DNA of 64,000 nucleotides. It comes from Desmospora activa DSM 45169. Its GTDB lineage: Bacteria; Bacillota; Bacilli; Thermoactinomycetales; DSM-45169. The stretch is taken from contig NZ_PZZP01000001.1 in NCBI RefSeq assembly GCF_003046315.1, forward strand, positions 2,294,001 through 2,358,000, given 5' to 3'. Position numbers and translations under genes: made by a program. The notes under the pieces are model-generated. The model was not told the origin of the DNA. It was given only the letters and a program-made list of their open reading frames with translations, and ran no database searches. Positions 44,705 to 52,619 of this stretch are shown here, piece after piece (the stretch's first letter is position 1; every line of letters begins with the position of its first letter).

Positions 44705-44863
44705 TTTTGACAAACCTCTCCTTCTTCATTCCATTCCATGATCACGTGTCAATCGATCTTATAATACCACAGATATGGAGTGAATGGTCCGCGTCAAAAG
44801 GATGGTGTTTGCCCCTTTTCGATTAAAAAATTTATTTAGCTGAGAGAATCAACCGATCAGCAT

Positions 44864-47800
44864 TTAACTCATCTGCACAGCATCACACCAAGCGGCATAG
44901 GGGCAATACTGGCATCGTTTTCCCGGCTGCGGTGGAAAAGAAGAGGAATCCTCCCCCTGCAACCGGTCGGTCCAGCGCGTTAATGTTTCTTCAGCCGCAT
45001 TCATCCAGCGGTGATCGACCGTAAAAGCGATTTCACGATTAGGCTTTAAAAAATACAGCACCGCCCGATCCAGCTCAATTCCCCACACCTGGCGGATGGC
45101 CAAGCTATACAGTTGTAATTGCGGCAGGTACTCTTGTGCCAGTTCCTCCACCTCATCCGCTTCCACATCGTTTGTTTTCCAATCGACCAATTCCCAATGC
45201 CCGTCCCGGGTACAATGAAGGCGATCGATGGTTCCAGTCACACGCAACCCATCTCTTTCCAATGTAAAAGGGGCTTCCCGCAGCTGACCAGCCATGGTGT
45301 GCATCTCCTGACAATAGCGACTCTGTACATAGGCGCGCACCAGCGGTTGAAATTGACGCAAGGCCCGCTCATGGTTGGCGGGGTGGATCTCCGATTCTGC
45401 CAGCAAGCGTTGAACGGTGGGCATCCAATCCGCATCCGATTGTGGAATATCATCCATCGTTTCCAACAGGCGGTGGATCAGCTCCCCCCGTACCCGCGGT
45501 GCAAGCGGTCCAGTGGAAGAGTGACTCCCGAACTTTGTTTCCCCTTCCCACTCCGGCATTTGTAAGATCTCAGCAAAAAAATAGCGTCGGGGACAGTTGG
45601 CTAAGACGGTTAGATCCGTCACGCTCACTTCTAAGCGATCCACAGCCGTCCATCCACGGGGTTCCCACCAGCGCCAAGCGGTATCGATGGGAGTGGAAAG
45701 AGAGTTTGACATCCGTGCGGATTTCTTTTTAACATCACCTTCGCTCTCCGCTTCACCGGTAAAGGTGCGTACCGTTAAAGTCGGCCCATCTTCCTCACCT
45801 GGAAATGTCCACCTCCCTCGCTCCCAATCAATACGATCATAGCCGAGAATGCCATCCAGCCACTTGGCCCACGTATCCGCCGACAGCAGCGGTTTACCGG
45901 TGGCCGCTCCTTTATGTTCCTGAGGAGCACCGGACAGAATCAGCTTGCGAATCGCCCGGGTAGCGGCCACATAAAAAAGTCGAACCGACTCCTCCCGCGC
46001 CCGTTCCGTTTCCCGTTCACGCCACTGGACCCACCGATCCGTTTCCTCCCAGCCACCAACAGCGTCCGGTATTTTCATCACCAGCCCCCATTGGCGATCC
46101 AGCTGCATCTCCCCCCACTTCACTTGTGGCTTTTTCGCCAATTCCGGCACAAATACCACTGGAAACTCTAAGCCCTTGGATTGATGGATCGTCATTAAAG
46201 CGACCCTGTTTTGTTCAGAAGGAGCGAGAGGCGCTTCCGTTTCCGGGATTTGCCGGGCTAGGGTCCCTTGCAAGCGCTCCAACCAAGCGGAGAGGGAGTA
46301 TGTCATCCCTTCCCCCCATTGCCGGGCCATCCGCACCAACTTATTCACATTGGCGATCGCCTGCTTGCCGTGGGGAGTCGTTGCCCAAATCTCCCTCAGC
46401 TCCGTCTCACGAATGATTCGCTCCAACAAATCGGCAACCGGAATTCTACCCACCCACCGACGCCAGCGATTCCAATCGGCTACAAACCGGGACAGTTTCA
46501 GCTGTTCATAAGGGAGATCCTCGATCCAAGCGGCCCAATGTTGTGGCTGTCGATACCACTCCTCCCTTCGCGAGAGACGATAGAGTGTCTCATCAGACAC
46601 CCCGCACAGGGGAGAACGTAGGCACCCCACCAATGACAGCCGATCCTCCGGGTCCGCCAACAGGCGCAGAATATGGATAAGATCCCATACCTCTTGCTGT
46701 TGGAAAAAACCTCTTCCCTTTACCACATGAAAAGGGATCGCCAATTTCGTCAGTGCTTCTGCAAACACCTTCACATGGGTCATCGCCTGAAACAAAACCG
46801 CGATCTCCCCCGGTTGTGTCCCCTGTTGCAACAGGGCTTCAATCCGTTTCGACACTGCATTTGCTTCCGCTTCCAGGGGGTCGGTCTTCTCCTCCCCTCG
46901 ATCAAGCAACACCTCTACCGGCGCATCCTCCCCGTCCTCATGATAGGAACGAGCATGGCGGTAATCGGAAAAAAGAGGGGTAAACAAGCGGTCAATCGCC
47001 GCTATCACCCCTTTGCCGGAGCGGAAATTATCCAGCAGAAGTACCTCACTCCCACCCACTGCTAAAAATTCTTCCCGTGTCTGGGCAAACAGCCCAACAT
47101 CCGCCCCCCGAAAGCGATAGATCGATTGTTTGGGATCGCCCACTACAAAACCTTTGCCCGGCACCTGTTCACCCGCCGGCCCTGGCAATAACAGTTGGAA
47201 GAGTTCCTTTTGCACCGGGTTGGTGTCTTGAAATTCATCCACCATCACATAACGGATACGGCGGCGTAACGTTTCCGCCACTGGTGTATGCTCCTGCAAC
47301 AACCGGATCGCCCGCATCTGCAAATCGTCAAAGTCCAGTGCTTGCCGCTCGCTTTTTCGCTGCTGATACGCCTTTTCTACATCCCGCAACAAATCAGAGA
47401 CTATCGCGGCCAGCTCCACTTCTTGTGGAGCCGCGATCATTCCCTTTAACACCATCGCCCAGGATTGAACCGCTGTGCGCGCCTGCTCCCGCCACTGCAA
47501 CAAGGTGGAATCCCGACCCCAATTTCCTTTTAACAAAGATAGGCTAGTTTGTGCCACCCACAAGCGCTCCCTATGATCCTGAGAGTGAAGGCGCGCTACC
47601 AGATTCGGCCATGCTTGTTGAAAGCGTTGCAGCAGTTTTCCGCCTTTCAGTGAAACCAGCGCTTCAGCAGCAACACGAAATTGCAAACGGTGTTTCTGCT
47701 CTTCTCGTTCCCGTGTACTCGTCATCTCTTGCAAGTGTGTGTGGGTACGGTCAGCCAGCTCCTCTGCGCTCCAGCCGAGGGCAACCATCTGTCCGTATAA

Positions 47801-48331
47801 ACGTTCCAGTCCTGTCACCGCACCATGGAATCCCCAGGCGAGCAACAACGATTCCAGGGCTGTATTCTTCTTTTCAAGGGCACGAGTTAACCCTTCTTCC
47901 ACCACCTGTGTCAGCCACTCCCCGCACTCTTGTTCATCGGCAACCGCAAACTGAGGATCCACATCCGCTTCCACCGGAAATTCCCGCAACAAAGCAGCGC
48001 AGAAAGCGTGAAAAGTCATCACCTGCGCTCCTTCCACCTGTACCAACCACTCGCTCCAAGGCGGTTCCAAGTCTGAACGGGACCCCTGTTGCCGCTCTGC
48101 CCGTTTACGGATGCCCTGGCGAATGCGATCCTTCATCTCAGCCGCAGCCTTATCTGTAAAGGTAATCGCCAATACGCAAGGAAATGGGTTTACAACCTCT
48201 CTTTCCCGTTCCAAAATCCGCAAGTACCGCTCCACCAATACTCGTGTCTTACCGGAACCGGCTCCTGCTGAAACTACACAGTTTTGATCGAGGCTTTCAA
48301 CAGCCGCCCGTTGATCCAACGTCAGTTTCAT
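44864..48331 (-). CDS. addA: AddA: ATP-dependent helicase/nuclease subunit A
   Basis: Subunit A of the AddAB double-strand-break resection enzyme, 1155 residues. UvrD-like motor: Walker A SAGAGSGKT (residues 21-29), motif Ia-II with VMVDEFQDTNPVQ, motif VI with RLFYVAATRA; C-terminal RecB-type nuclease with GTIDRLHCTRDGHWELVDWKT and QLQLYS. ATG 48331 follows GGAGGGA; upstream codons in the same frame lie inside addB. Overlaps the addB end by 35 nt. Confidence 0.96.
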   Translation of the reverse strand: MKLTLDQRAAVESLDQNCVVSAGAGSGKTRVLVERYLRILEREREVVNPFPCVLAITFTDKAAAEMKDRIRQGIRKRAERQQGSRSDLEPPWSEWLVQVEGAQVMTFHAFCAALLREFPVEADVDPQFAVADEQECGEWLTQVVEEGLTRALEKKNTALESLLLAWGFHGAVTGLERLYGQMVALGWSAEELADRTHTHLQEMTSTREREEQKHRLQFRVAAEALVSLKGGKLLQRFQQAWPNLVARLHSQDHRERLWVAQTSLSLLKGNWGRDSTLLQWREQARTAVQSWAMVLKGMIAAPQEVELAAIVSDLLRDVEKAYQQRKSERQALDFDDLQMRAIRLLQEHTPVAETLRRRIRYVMVDEFQDTNPVQKELFQLLLPGPAGEQVPGKGFVVGDPKQSIYRFRGADVGLFAQTREEFLAVGGSEVLLLDNFRSGKGVIAAIDRLFTPLFSDYRHARSYHEDGEDAPVEVLLDRGEEKTDPLEAEANAVSKRIEALLQQGTQPGEIAVLFQAMTHVKVFAEALTKLAIPFHVVKGRGFFQQQEVWDLIHILRLLADPEDRLSLVGCLRSPLCGVSDETLYRLSRREEWYRQPQHWAAWIEDLPYEQLKLSRFVADWNRWRRWVGRIPVADLLERIIRETELREIWATTPHGKQAIANVNKLVRMARQWGEGMTYSLSAWLERLQGTLARQIPETEAPLAPSEQNRVALMTIHQSKGLEFPVVFVPELAKKPQVKWGEMQLDRQWGLVMKIPDAVGGWEETDRWVQWRERETERAREESVRLFYVAATRAIRKLILSGAPQEHKGAATGKPLLSADTWAKWLDGILGYDRIDWERGRWTFPGEEDGPTLTVRTFTGEAESEGDVKKKSARMSNSLSTPIDTAWRWWEPRGWTAVDRLEVSVTDLTVLANCPRRYFFAEILQMPEWEGETKFGSHSSTGPLAPRVRGELIHRLLETMDDIPQSDADWMPTVQRLLAESEIHPANHERALRQFQPLVRAYVQSRYCQEMHTMAGQLREAPFTLERDGLRVTGTIDRLHCTRDGHWELVDWKTNDVEADEVEELAQEYLPQLQLYSLAIRQVWGIELDRAVLYFLKPNREIAFTVDHRWMNAAEETLTRWTDRLQGEDSSSFPPQPGKRCQYCPYAAWCDAVQMS

Positions 48332-51300
48332 CCGACTTCCCTCCTTCTTTGCCGGACATGCGCAGGCGATCGATCCGACAGATGGTACGATGGGGGCAGG
48401 TTGAGGGGCAGGCGCGCATAGGCGCGACTGCAAATCGGCCGCTTTTTAACTCCTGCAACCGCTGCAGAATTTTTTGCCGCAACGCTTGCTGTACCTGTTC
48501 CCATGCGTCCTTTTCCAGCAATCCTCCTACCCGGGAGGAAATACCGACTTGTTGTGCCTCCTCTTTCCGCCATAACCCCTGGTTGCGGTTATCCCCCGGC
48601 AGCCCGTCCCCCTTGCGAGTGCCTGATGTATAAAAAGCGGCTCCAACCGCTTGTTCTGGGTTTAATCCTTGCTCCTGTTCCAATATCCACAGATAGAGCG
48701 GAAGTTGGAGATGATAGCCTGCGATCACGTCTCGGGCCGAGGGAGCAGCGCCTGATTTATAATCGTACAAGATATAACGGCCCGCTTCATCCATATCTAC
48801 TCGGTCCACCTTTCCCCGTATCCGGATGGAAACGGCTTCGTTCAGCCTCAACGCAACGGGAGAGGTCAAGCTGTCCGGGTCCGCTTCGCCCCGACGTAGT
48901 GCCGCCTCATCCCGCCCGAGACCAAATCCCCATTCCAGCCACCGCGGGCGGAAAGAAGCCGTTGCTCCTTCCTTCCCACGCCACAGTTGCTCATGCTCTA
49001 CCATCGCCTCCAACCGCAGCAACAAACGGCGCGCTTCCAATCGAACCCATACCGGCATATGCGCCCAACCCTTACGCTCCGCTTCCTCCCGCCATACTTG
49101 CTCCGATACTCGTTTGAGATGGCTCATCGGCTCTTCTTTCTGCAAAAGCTTGTCCGGTTGATCCCGATACCGATCCCAAAAGCGGCACAAGATCCGGTGC
49201 ATGATCTCTCCCCGTTCCATCGGGGTTAACCCCGTTTGGCGCCCTTCGACAGGAGTGAGCCGTAACAGACGAGCGGCAAAATAGTGAAAAGGGCATTGCA
49301 TCGCCTGGTTGAGGGAAGTAGCACTCCAGACGGTATCTTCCATTTCCGACCGAATTGCTTTCGCTTGGATAGAGGATGCCAATACGCCGTCAAAAGCGGT
49401 GTATAACGGTCCCCACCGGAATTGCTCCGTCTGTACCCGCGCCGCCCATATCCTTACCTTTGCAGCATTCGAATTCCACGGCAGCACCTGCCGCCATCCC
49501 TCCCAATTCGGGGATAAGTGCAACGCCTCCCTATTCACTTGGGACAAGGCCTGAGACAGCCCCTGTTCAGCGGTGGCACAATCCCGCCATGTCATGGGAG
49601 CGGGGTCCAGTTGCTTCTGCAAAGATGGCACTACCCGGGTCAATTCCTGCAGAAACGGCGACGGCAAGATCGGATTGGCAGCTTCGTCAGCGGCAGGAAA
49701 AGAGAGGATAAGGGTTTCCTCCGCCGCTTGCATCGATTGAAAAAAAGGAACCCATTGCCGGTTGCGCTGCTCCTCCGCTGTAGCCAACTCCACTCCTTCC
49801 CCCCGCAATCGCAGCCGCTCCTCATCGGGCACAAGCCAATCCGGCGCAATCGGACGAGGCCAGCACCCTTCCGCGCATCCTAACAGAAAGACGGCGGCAA
49901 ATCGGCGTCCTCTCACCTGATTGGGTTCCAATATGCGAATCCCGCCGCGCCTACCCGGTGTTACCGTCAGCGGGCTTTTCTCCAGCGCCCCCTCCAAGGC
50001 AGCCACAAACGAAGTCCAATCACAGGAAAGTGTGCCCCATCTTCCATGCTCAAAAATCCGCCCCCACTCGGACCGGATCTCCATCAACCCTTCCCACGCC
50101 CGGCAGTCGGCGGCCATCGCTTGCCACTCCTCCATCGGGAAAGTGCCCGTTTTCGCTTGTGGTCGCAAAGGGCGAAGCCATTCCTCAAACCAGTGAAGCC
50201 ATCCCGCCCATGTCTGTTCTACCGGAGCGGATTGCAACCACGACAAGAAAGCACGAAAGGACTCAACCCCGTTCGGGTGCTCCGCGTCCTCCAACTGATC
50301 CTCCCACTTTGAAGGAACCTCCCCATCGAGAAAAAGGCGTCTCCATTGTGCACGCATCCGATAACTCGGACTTCCCGGCAGATAGGGAGAATCCAGCAAA
50401 TGACGCCAGGCATCTTTGTATCCACCTTTTAAACGAAGAGCCAGCGCAACCGTTTTGGCCATGGGATGGGAAGCGAGTGGCATACGATAAGATGTATGGA
50501 TGGGAAGGCCCGCTCTTTGCAAACGCGGGAATAAGAGCGGATGGTACCGCTCCGGTTGCTGCGTCAAAATCGCTACCTCAGACAGGGGGCGATTGGAATG
50601 ATACAACCATTCCTTTAGCCGTGCCACCATTCGATCCACTTCTTCTTCCACTCCAGCAGCAGCCACCACCTGGATCGACGGATCTCCTTCCTGGATTTGC
50701 GGCCGCTCTAAAAACAATTGCTCTTCCACATGATGAAGGAGTGGGGTTTTAGCCGAAGCCGACATCGCGTCCTGTTGCTTTATTACACGAAAACCGCGGC
50801 GACGAAATCGCTCCACCGTTCGCGCCGTTTCGCGAAACAACCGCAGACGCCGATGATCCCACGGCAGATGAAGGGATACTTCCACTCCTTGGGTAACCGC
50901 CTGGATCAACCATTGTTCCTGTAGTACCGACAAATCCGGCACATGTTCCACCACAATTCGCTGCGGCAACGGCGCTTCCCCCCGCCGCATCCGTTCCATC
51001 CCTTCCAGGTAAGGTTCCTCATGATCCCATAACCGCCGTTCTTGCAACAACTCTTGATAAGCTTGATAAATCAACCCCAACTCCATCAGATGCAAGCCGC
51101 GCTGATTCCAGATCTGCAACAACCGCCCTGGCCGAATTCCCGTTCGTTTCACTTCACCGATGCGCCCTTCCACTTTGGTCAGCCAACCGCTCTTATTGAC
51201 CATATGCCGGTGATGGTGCAGCTTTCCATCCGCTTCCACGCGGGAGACAGCTTGACGGACCAACCACTCTTGTTCCACCGGCGTCATCAGCGTTCGGGGA

Positions 51301-51518
51301 TGAGCAGAGGCCATTAGTCGAACAAAGCGGTCAAAAGTATGGACGGAAACCGCCTGTTGATCCATTCCCGCTCGTTCCAACTGGCGATGGACTTCCCCTA
51401 CCATATCACCGGAGGGGATAAGATAAACCGTCTTCTTTTGATCATGTGGACGAATGTTAAACAATCCCATTCCCAGATGTGCCTGTGATACGGGATGAAG
51501 CACCAGCCATCCGGCCAT
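48297..51518 (-). CDS. addB: AddB: helicase-like/nuclease subunit B (diverged)
   Basis: 1073 residues, before addA as usual. C-terminal PD-(D/E)XK nuclease with GKVDRVDMDEAGRYILYDYK and LQLPLYLW, plus the four cysteines of the Fe-S staple: C742 in MQCPFHYF and C1037, C1041, C1047 in CPSTCPHRTIC. The N-terminus (MAGWLVLHPVSQAHLGMGLF) lacks the GRxGSGKT Walker A found at the start of Bacillus AddB, so ATP binding by this subunit is probably lost. GGAGGAG precedes the ATG. Confidence 0.9.
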   Translation of the reverse strand: MAGWLVLHPVSQAHLGMGLFNIRPHDQKKTVYLIPSGDMVGEVHRQLERAGMDQQAVSVHTFDRFVRLMASAHPRTLMTPVEQEWLVRQAVSRVEADGKLHHHRHMVNKSGWLTKVEGRIGEVKRTGIRPGRLLQIWNQRGLHLMELGLIYQAYQELLQERRLWDHEEPYLEGMERMRRGEAPLPQRIVVEHVPDLSVLQEQWLIQAVTQGVEVSLHLPWDHRRLRLFRETARTVERFRRRGFRVIKQQDAMSASAKTPLLHHVEEQLFLERPQIQEGDPSIQVVAAAGVEEEVDRMVARLKEWLYHSNRPLSEVAILTQQPERYHPLLFPRLQRAGLPIHTSYRMPLASHPMAKTVALALRLKGGYKDAWRHLLDSPYLPGSPSYRMRAQWRRLFLDGEVPSKWEDQLEDAEHPNGVESFRAFLSWLQSAPVEQTWAGWLHWFEEWLRPLRPQAKTGTFPMEEWQAMAADCRAWEGLMEIRSEWGRIFEHGRWGTLSCDWTSFVAALEGALEKSPLTVTPGRRGGIRILEPNQVRGRRFAAVFLLGCAEGCWPRPIAPDWLVPDEERLRLRGEGVELATAEEQRNRQWVPFFQSMQAAEETLILSFPAADEAANPILPSPFLQELTRVVPSLQKQLDPAPMTWRDCATAEQGLSQALSQVNREALHLSPNWEGWRQVLPWNSNAAKVRIWAARVQTEQFRWGPLYTAFDGVLASSIQAKAIRSEMEDTVWSATSLNQAMQCPFHYFAARLLRLTPVEGRQTGLTPMERGEIMHRILCRFWDRYRDQPDKLLQKEEPMSHLKRVSEQVWREEAERKGWAHMPVWVRLEARRLLLRLEAMVEHEQLWRGKEGATASFRPRWLEWGFGLGRDEAALRRGEADPDSLTSPVALRLNEAVSIRIRGKVDRVDMDEAGRYILYDYKSGAAPSARDVIAGYHLQLPLYLWILEQEQGLNPEQAVGAAFYTSGTRKGDGLPGDNRNQGLWRKEEAQQVGISSRVGGLLEKDAWEQVQQALRQKILQRLQELKSGRFAVAPMRACPSTCPHRTICRIDRLRMSGKEGGKSDETDVGSTGGC

Positions 51519-51627
51519 GTTGCACTCCTCCTTTTCGGCGGAAACGATTCCCTGCCATATGGTGCATGAGGATTGAGACCTCGGGTTAAACCATGTTCAT
51601 CCCCCGCAACAGCGGAGGGACTTCATC

Positions 51628-51825
51628 GTGAAAGGGGGAACCATCTTGAGTTATCCTGAGGATCCGTGGTTGAATCCGGAGATGGATCCAAAAAAGCTGA
51701 TCGACTTTCCTGATGAAGATGACCCAGGAACGAACGTGTTGCAATCGATCCAGGAGATGTGGGGACCCACCCCGTACGATGAAGAATCGGACCGGAATGC
51801 AGAACTCCGCAAACCGCGCCGATAA
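51628..51825 (+). CDS. Small acidic hypothetical protein (65 residues)
   Basis: GTG 51628 with GGAGGG eight bases upstream; an in-frame TTG at 51646 after AAAGGGGG would give 59 residues. The product (MKGGTILSYPEDPWLNPEMD) is acidic, Pro- and Asp-rich, soluble. Divergent from addB. No family recognised; closed by a hairpin. Confidence 0.6.
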   Translation: MKGGTILSYPEDPWLNPEMDPKKLIDFPDEDDPGTNVLQSIQEMWGPTPYDEESDRNAELRKPRR

Positions 51826-51827
51826 AA

Positions 51828-51869
51828 TCAATCAGAAACCGTCCTCGCCAGGGGGCGGTTTCTGATTGA
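51828..51869 (+). terminator. Hairpin after the small acidic gene
   Basis: Fourteen-bp stem TCAATCAGAAACCG / CGGTTTCTGATTGA with a GC-rich loop; only a broken T tract follows (ACTTTTG). Confidence 0.6.
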
Positions 51870-51996
51870 TCAATACTTTTGTCCTTAGATACGAGGAGAC
51901 GTTACAATAAGAAAGGCTCTTTCGTTTACGTAGAATGGTATGTATCCATCTTTCACAAGATCGATCAATTTTTTTCATAAGAAACAGGAGGCACGT

Positions 51997-52362
51997 ATGA
52001 CTAGCGAAAATCTTTATGAAAAACTGGGCGGCAAAGAAGCAGTCGCCGCAGTAGTAAACGACTTTTACGATCGTATGATCATCGATGACCGTGTCAACCA
52101 TTACTTCCGAGAGGCCGATGTTGATTCGCTTCGCACCCACCAACTCAATTTTTTCCTCCGGTATGTTCTGGGAGGCAGCGACGATTACAAAGGAAGCGCC
52201 TTAAGCATGGTTCACAAAGGACTCAATATTTCATCGGAGGATTATGAAATCGCCATTCATCACTTTAATGCTGCTCTGCGCAAGTATGATGTTCCCATTG
52301 ATATTCGCATCCAGATTGAGGCGTTTCTGCGCACCGTTAAACCCCACATTATTGAAAAGTGA
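51997..52362 (+). CDS. glbN: Group 1 truncated hemoglobin
   Basis: A 121-residue 2-on-2 globin: NLYEKLGGKEAVAAVVNDFYDRM at the N-terminus (shortened), B-helix Phe-Tyr, and proximal His in SMVHKGLNIS, as in GlbN. It binds oxygen or NO. ATG 51997 follows CAGGAGG; the frame upstream to 51940 has no site. A 176-bp nested palindrome and then a terminator lie downstream, before the converging yhaN. Confidence 0.92.
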   Translation: MTSENLYEKLGGKEAVAAVVNDFYDRMIIDDRVNHYFREADVDSLRTHQLNFFLRYVLGGSDDYKGSALSMVHKGLNISSEDYEIAIHHFNAALRKYDVPIDIRIQIEAFLRTVKPHIIEK

Positions 52363-52373
52363 ACGAAGTGGGA

Positions 52374-52549
52374 GGGATTTTTGAATCTGCGTGCTCTTGC
52401 TGTTTGCAAAGAAAAAGGTAAATGTCCGCTCCAGCCACCGAGAGCGGGAGCGGGCAAAACTCGTTGTCGCTTAAACAAGTAACCCGCTTTTTCCCACTCT
52501 CGGCGTCTTTCGCTGAGTGGAGCAAAGGCACTTCGCTTTCAAAAATCCC
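52374..52549. repeat. 176-bp nested palindromic element in the glbN 3' region
   Basis: Outer arms GGGATTTTTGAA (52374-52385) and TTCAAAAATCCC (52538-52549) are perfect complements. Inside, GTGCTCTTGC (52391-52400) pairs with GCAAAGGCAC (52522-52531) with one mismatch, CCGAGAG (52438) with CTCTCGG (52497-52503), and GCGGG (52450) with CCCGC (52483). The whole folds into one long imperfect hairpin. No coding sequence. Confidence 0.75.
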
Positions 52550-52565
52550 TTCCAATCCCCTAAAC

Positions 52566-52612
52566 AGGCGAGGGCACTGTCGTTACGGTAGAAGCCCCGC
52601 CTTTTTTGAGAG
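52566..52612 (+). terminator. Terminator downstream of glbN
   Basis: AGGCGAGGGC pairs with GCCCCGCCT around a 17-base loop, followed by TTTTTTG. It follows the palindromic element and precedes the converging yhaN stop. Confidence 0.7.
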
Positions 52613-52619
52613 ATCATCA

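Noticed and set aside
47551-48159. Long plus-strand frames opposite addA and addB
   Set aside because: High-GC antisense frames rich in Pro, Arg and Ser, typical of shadows.
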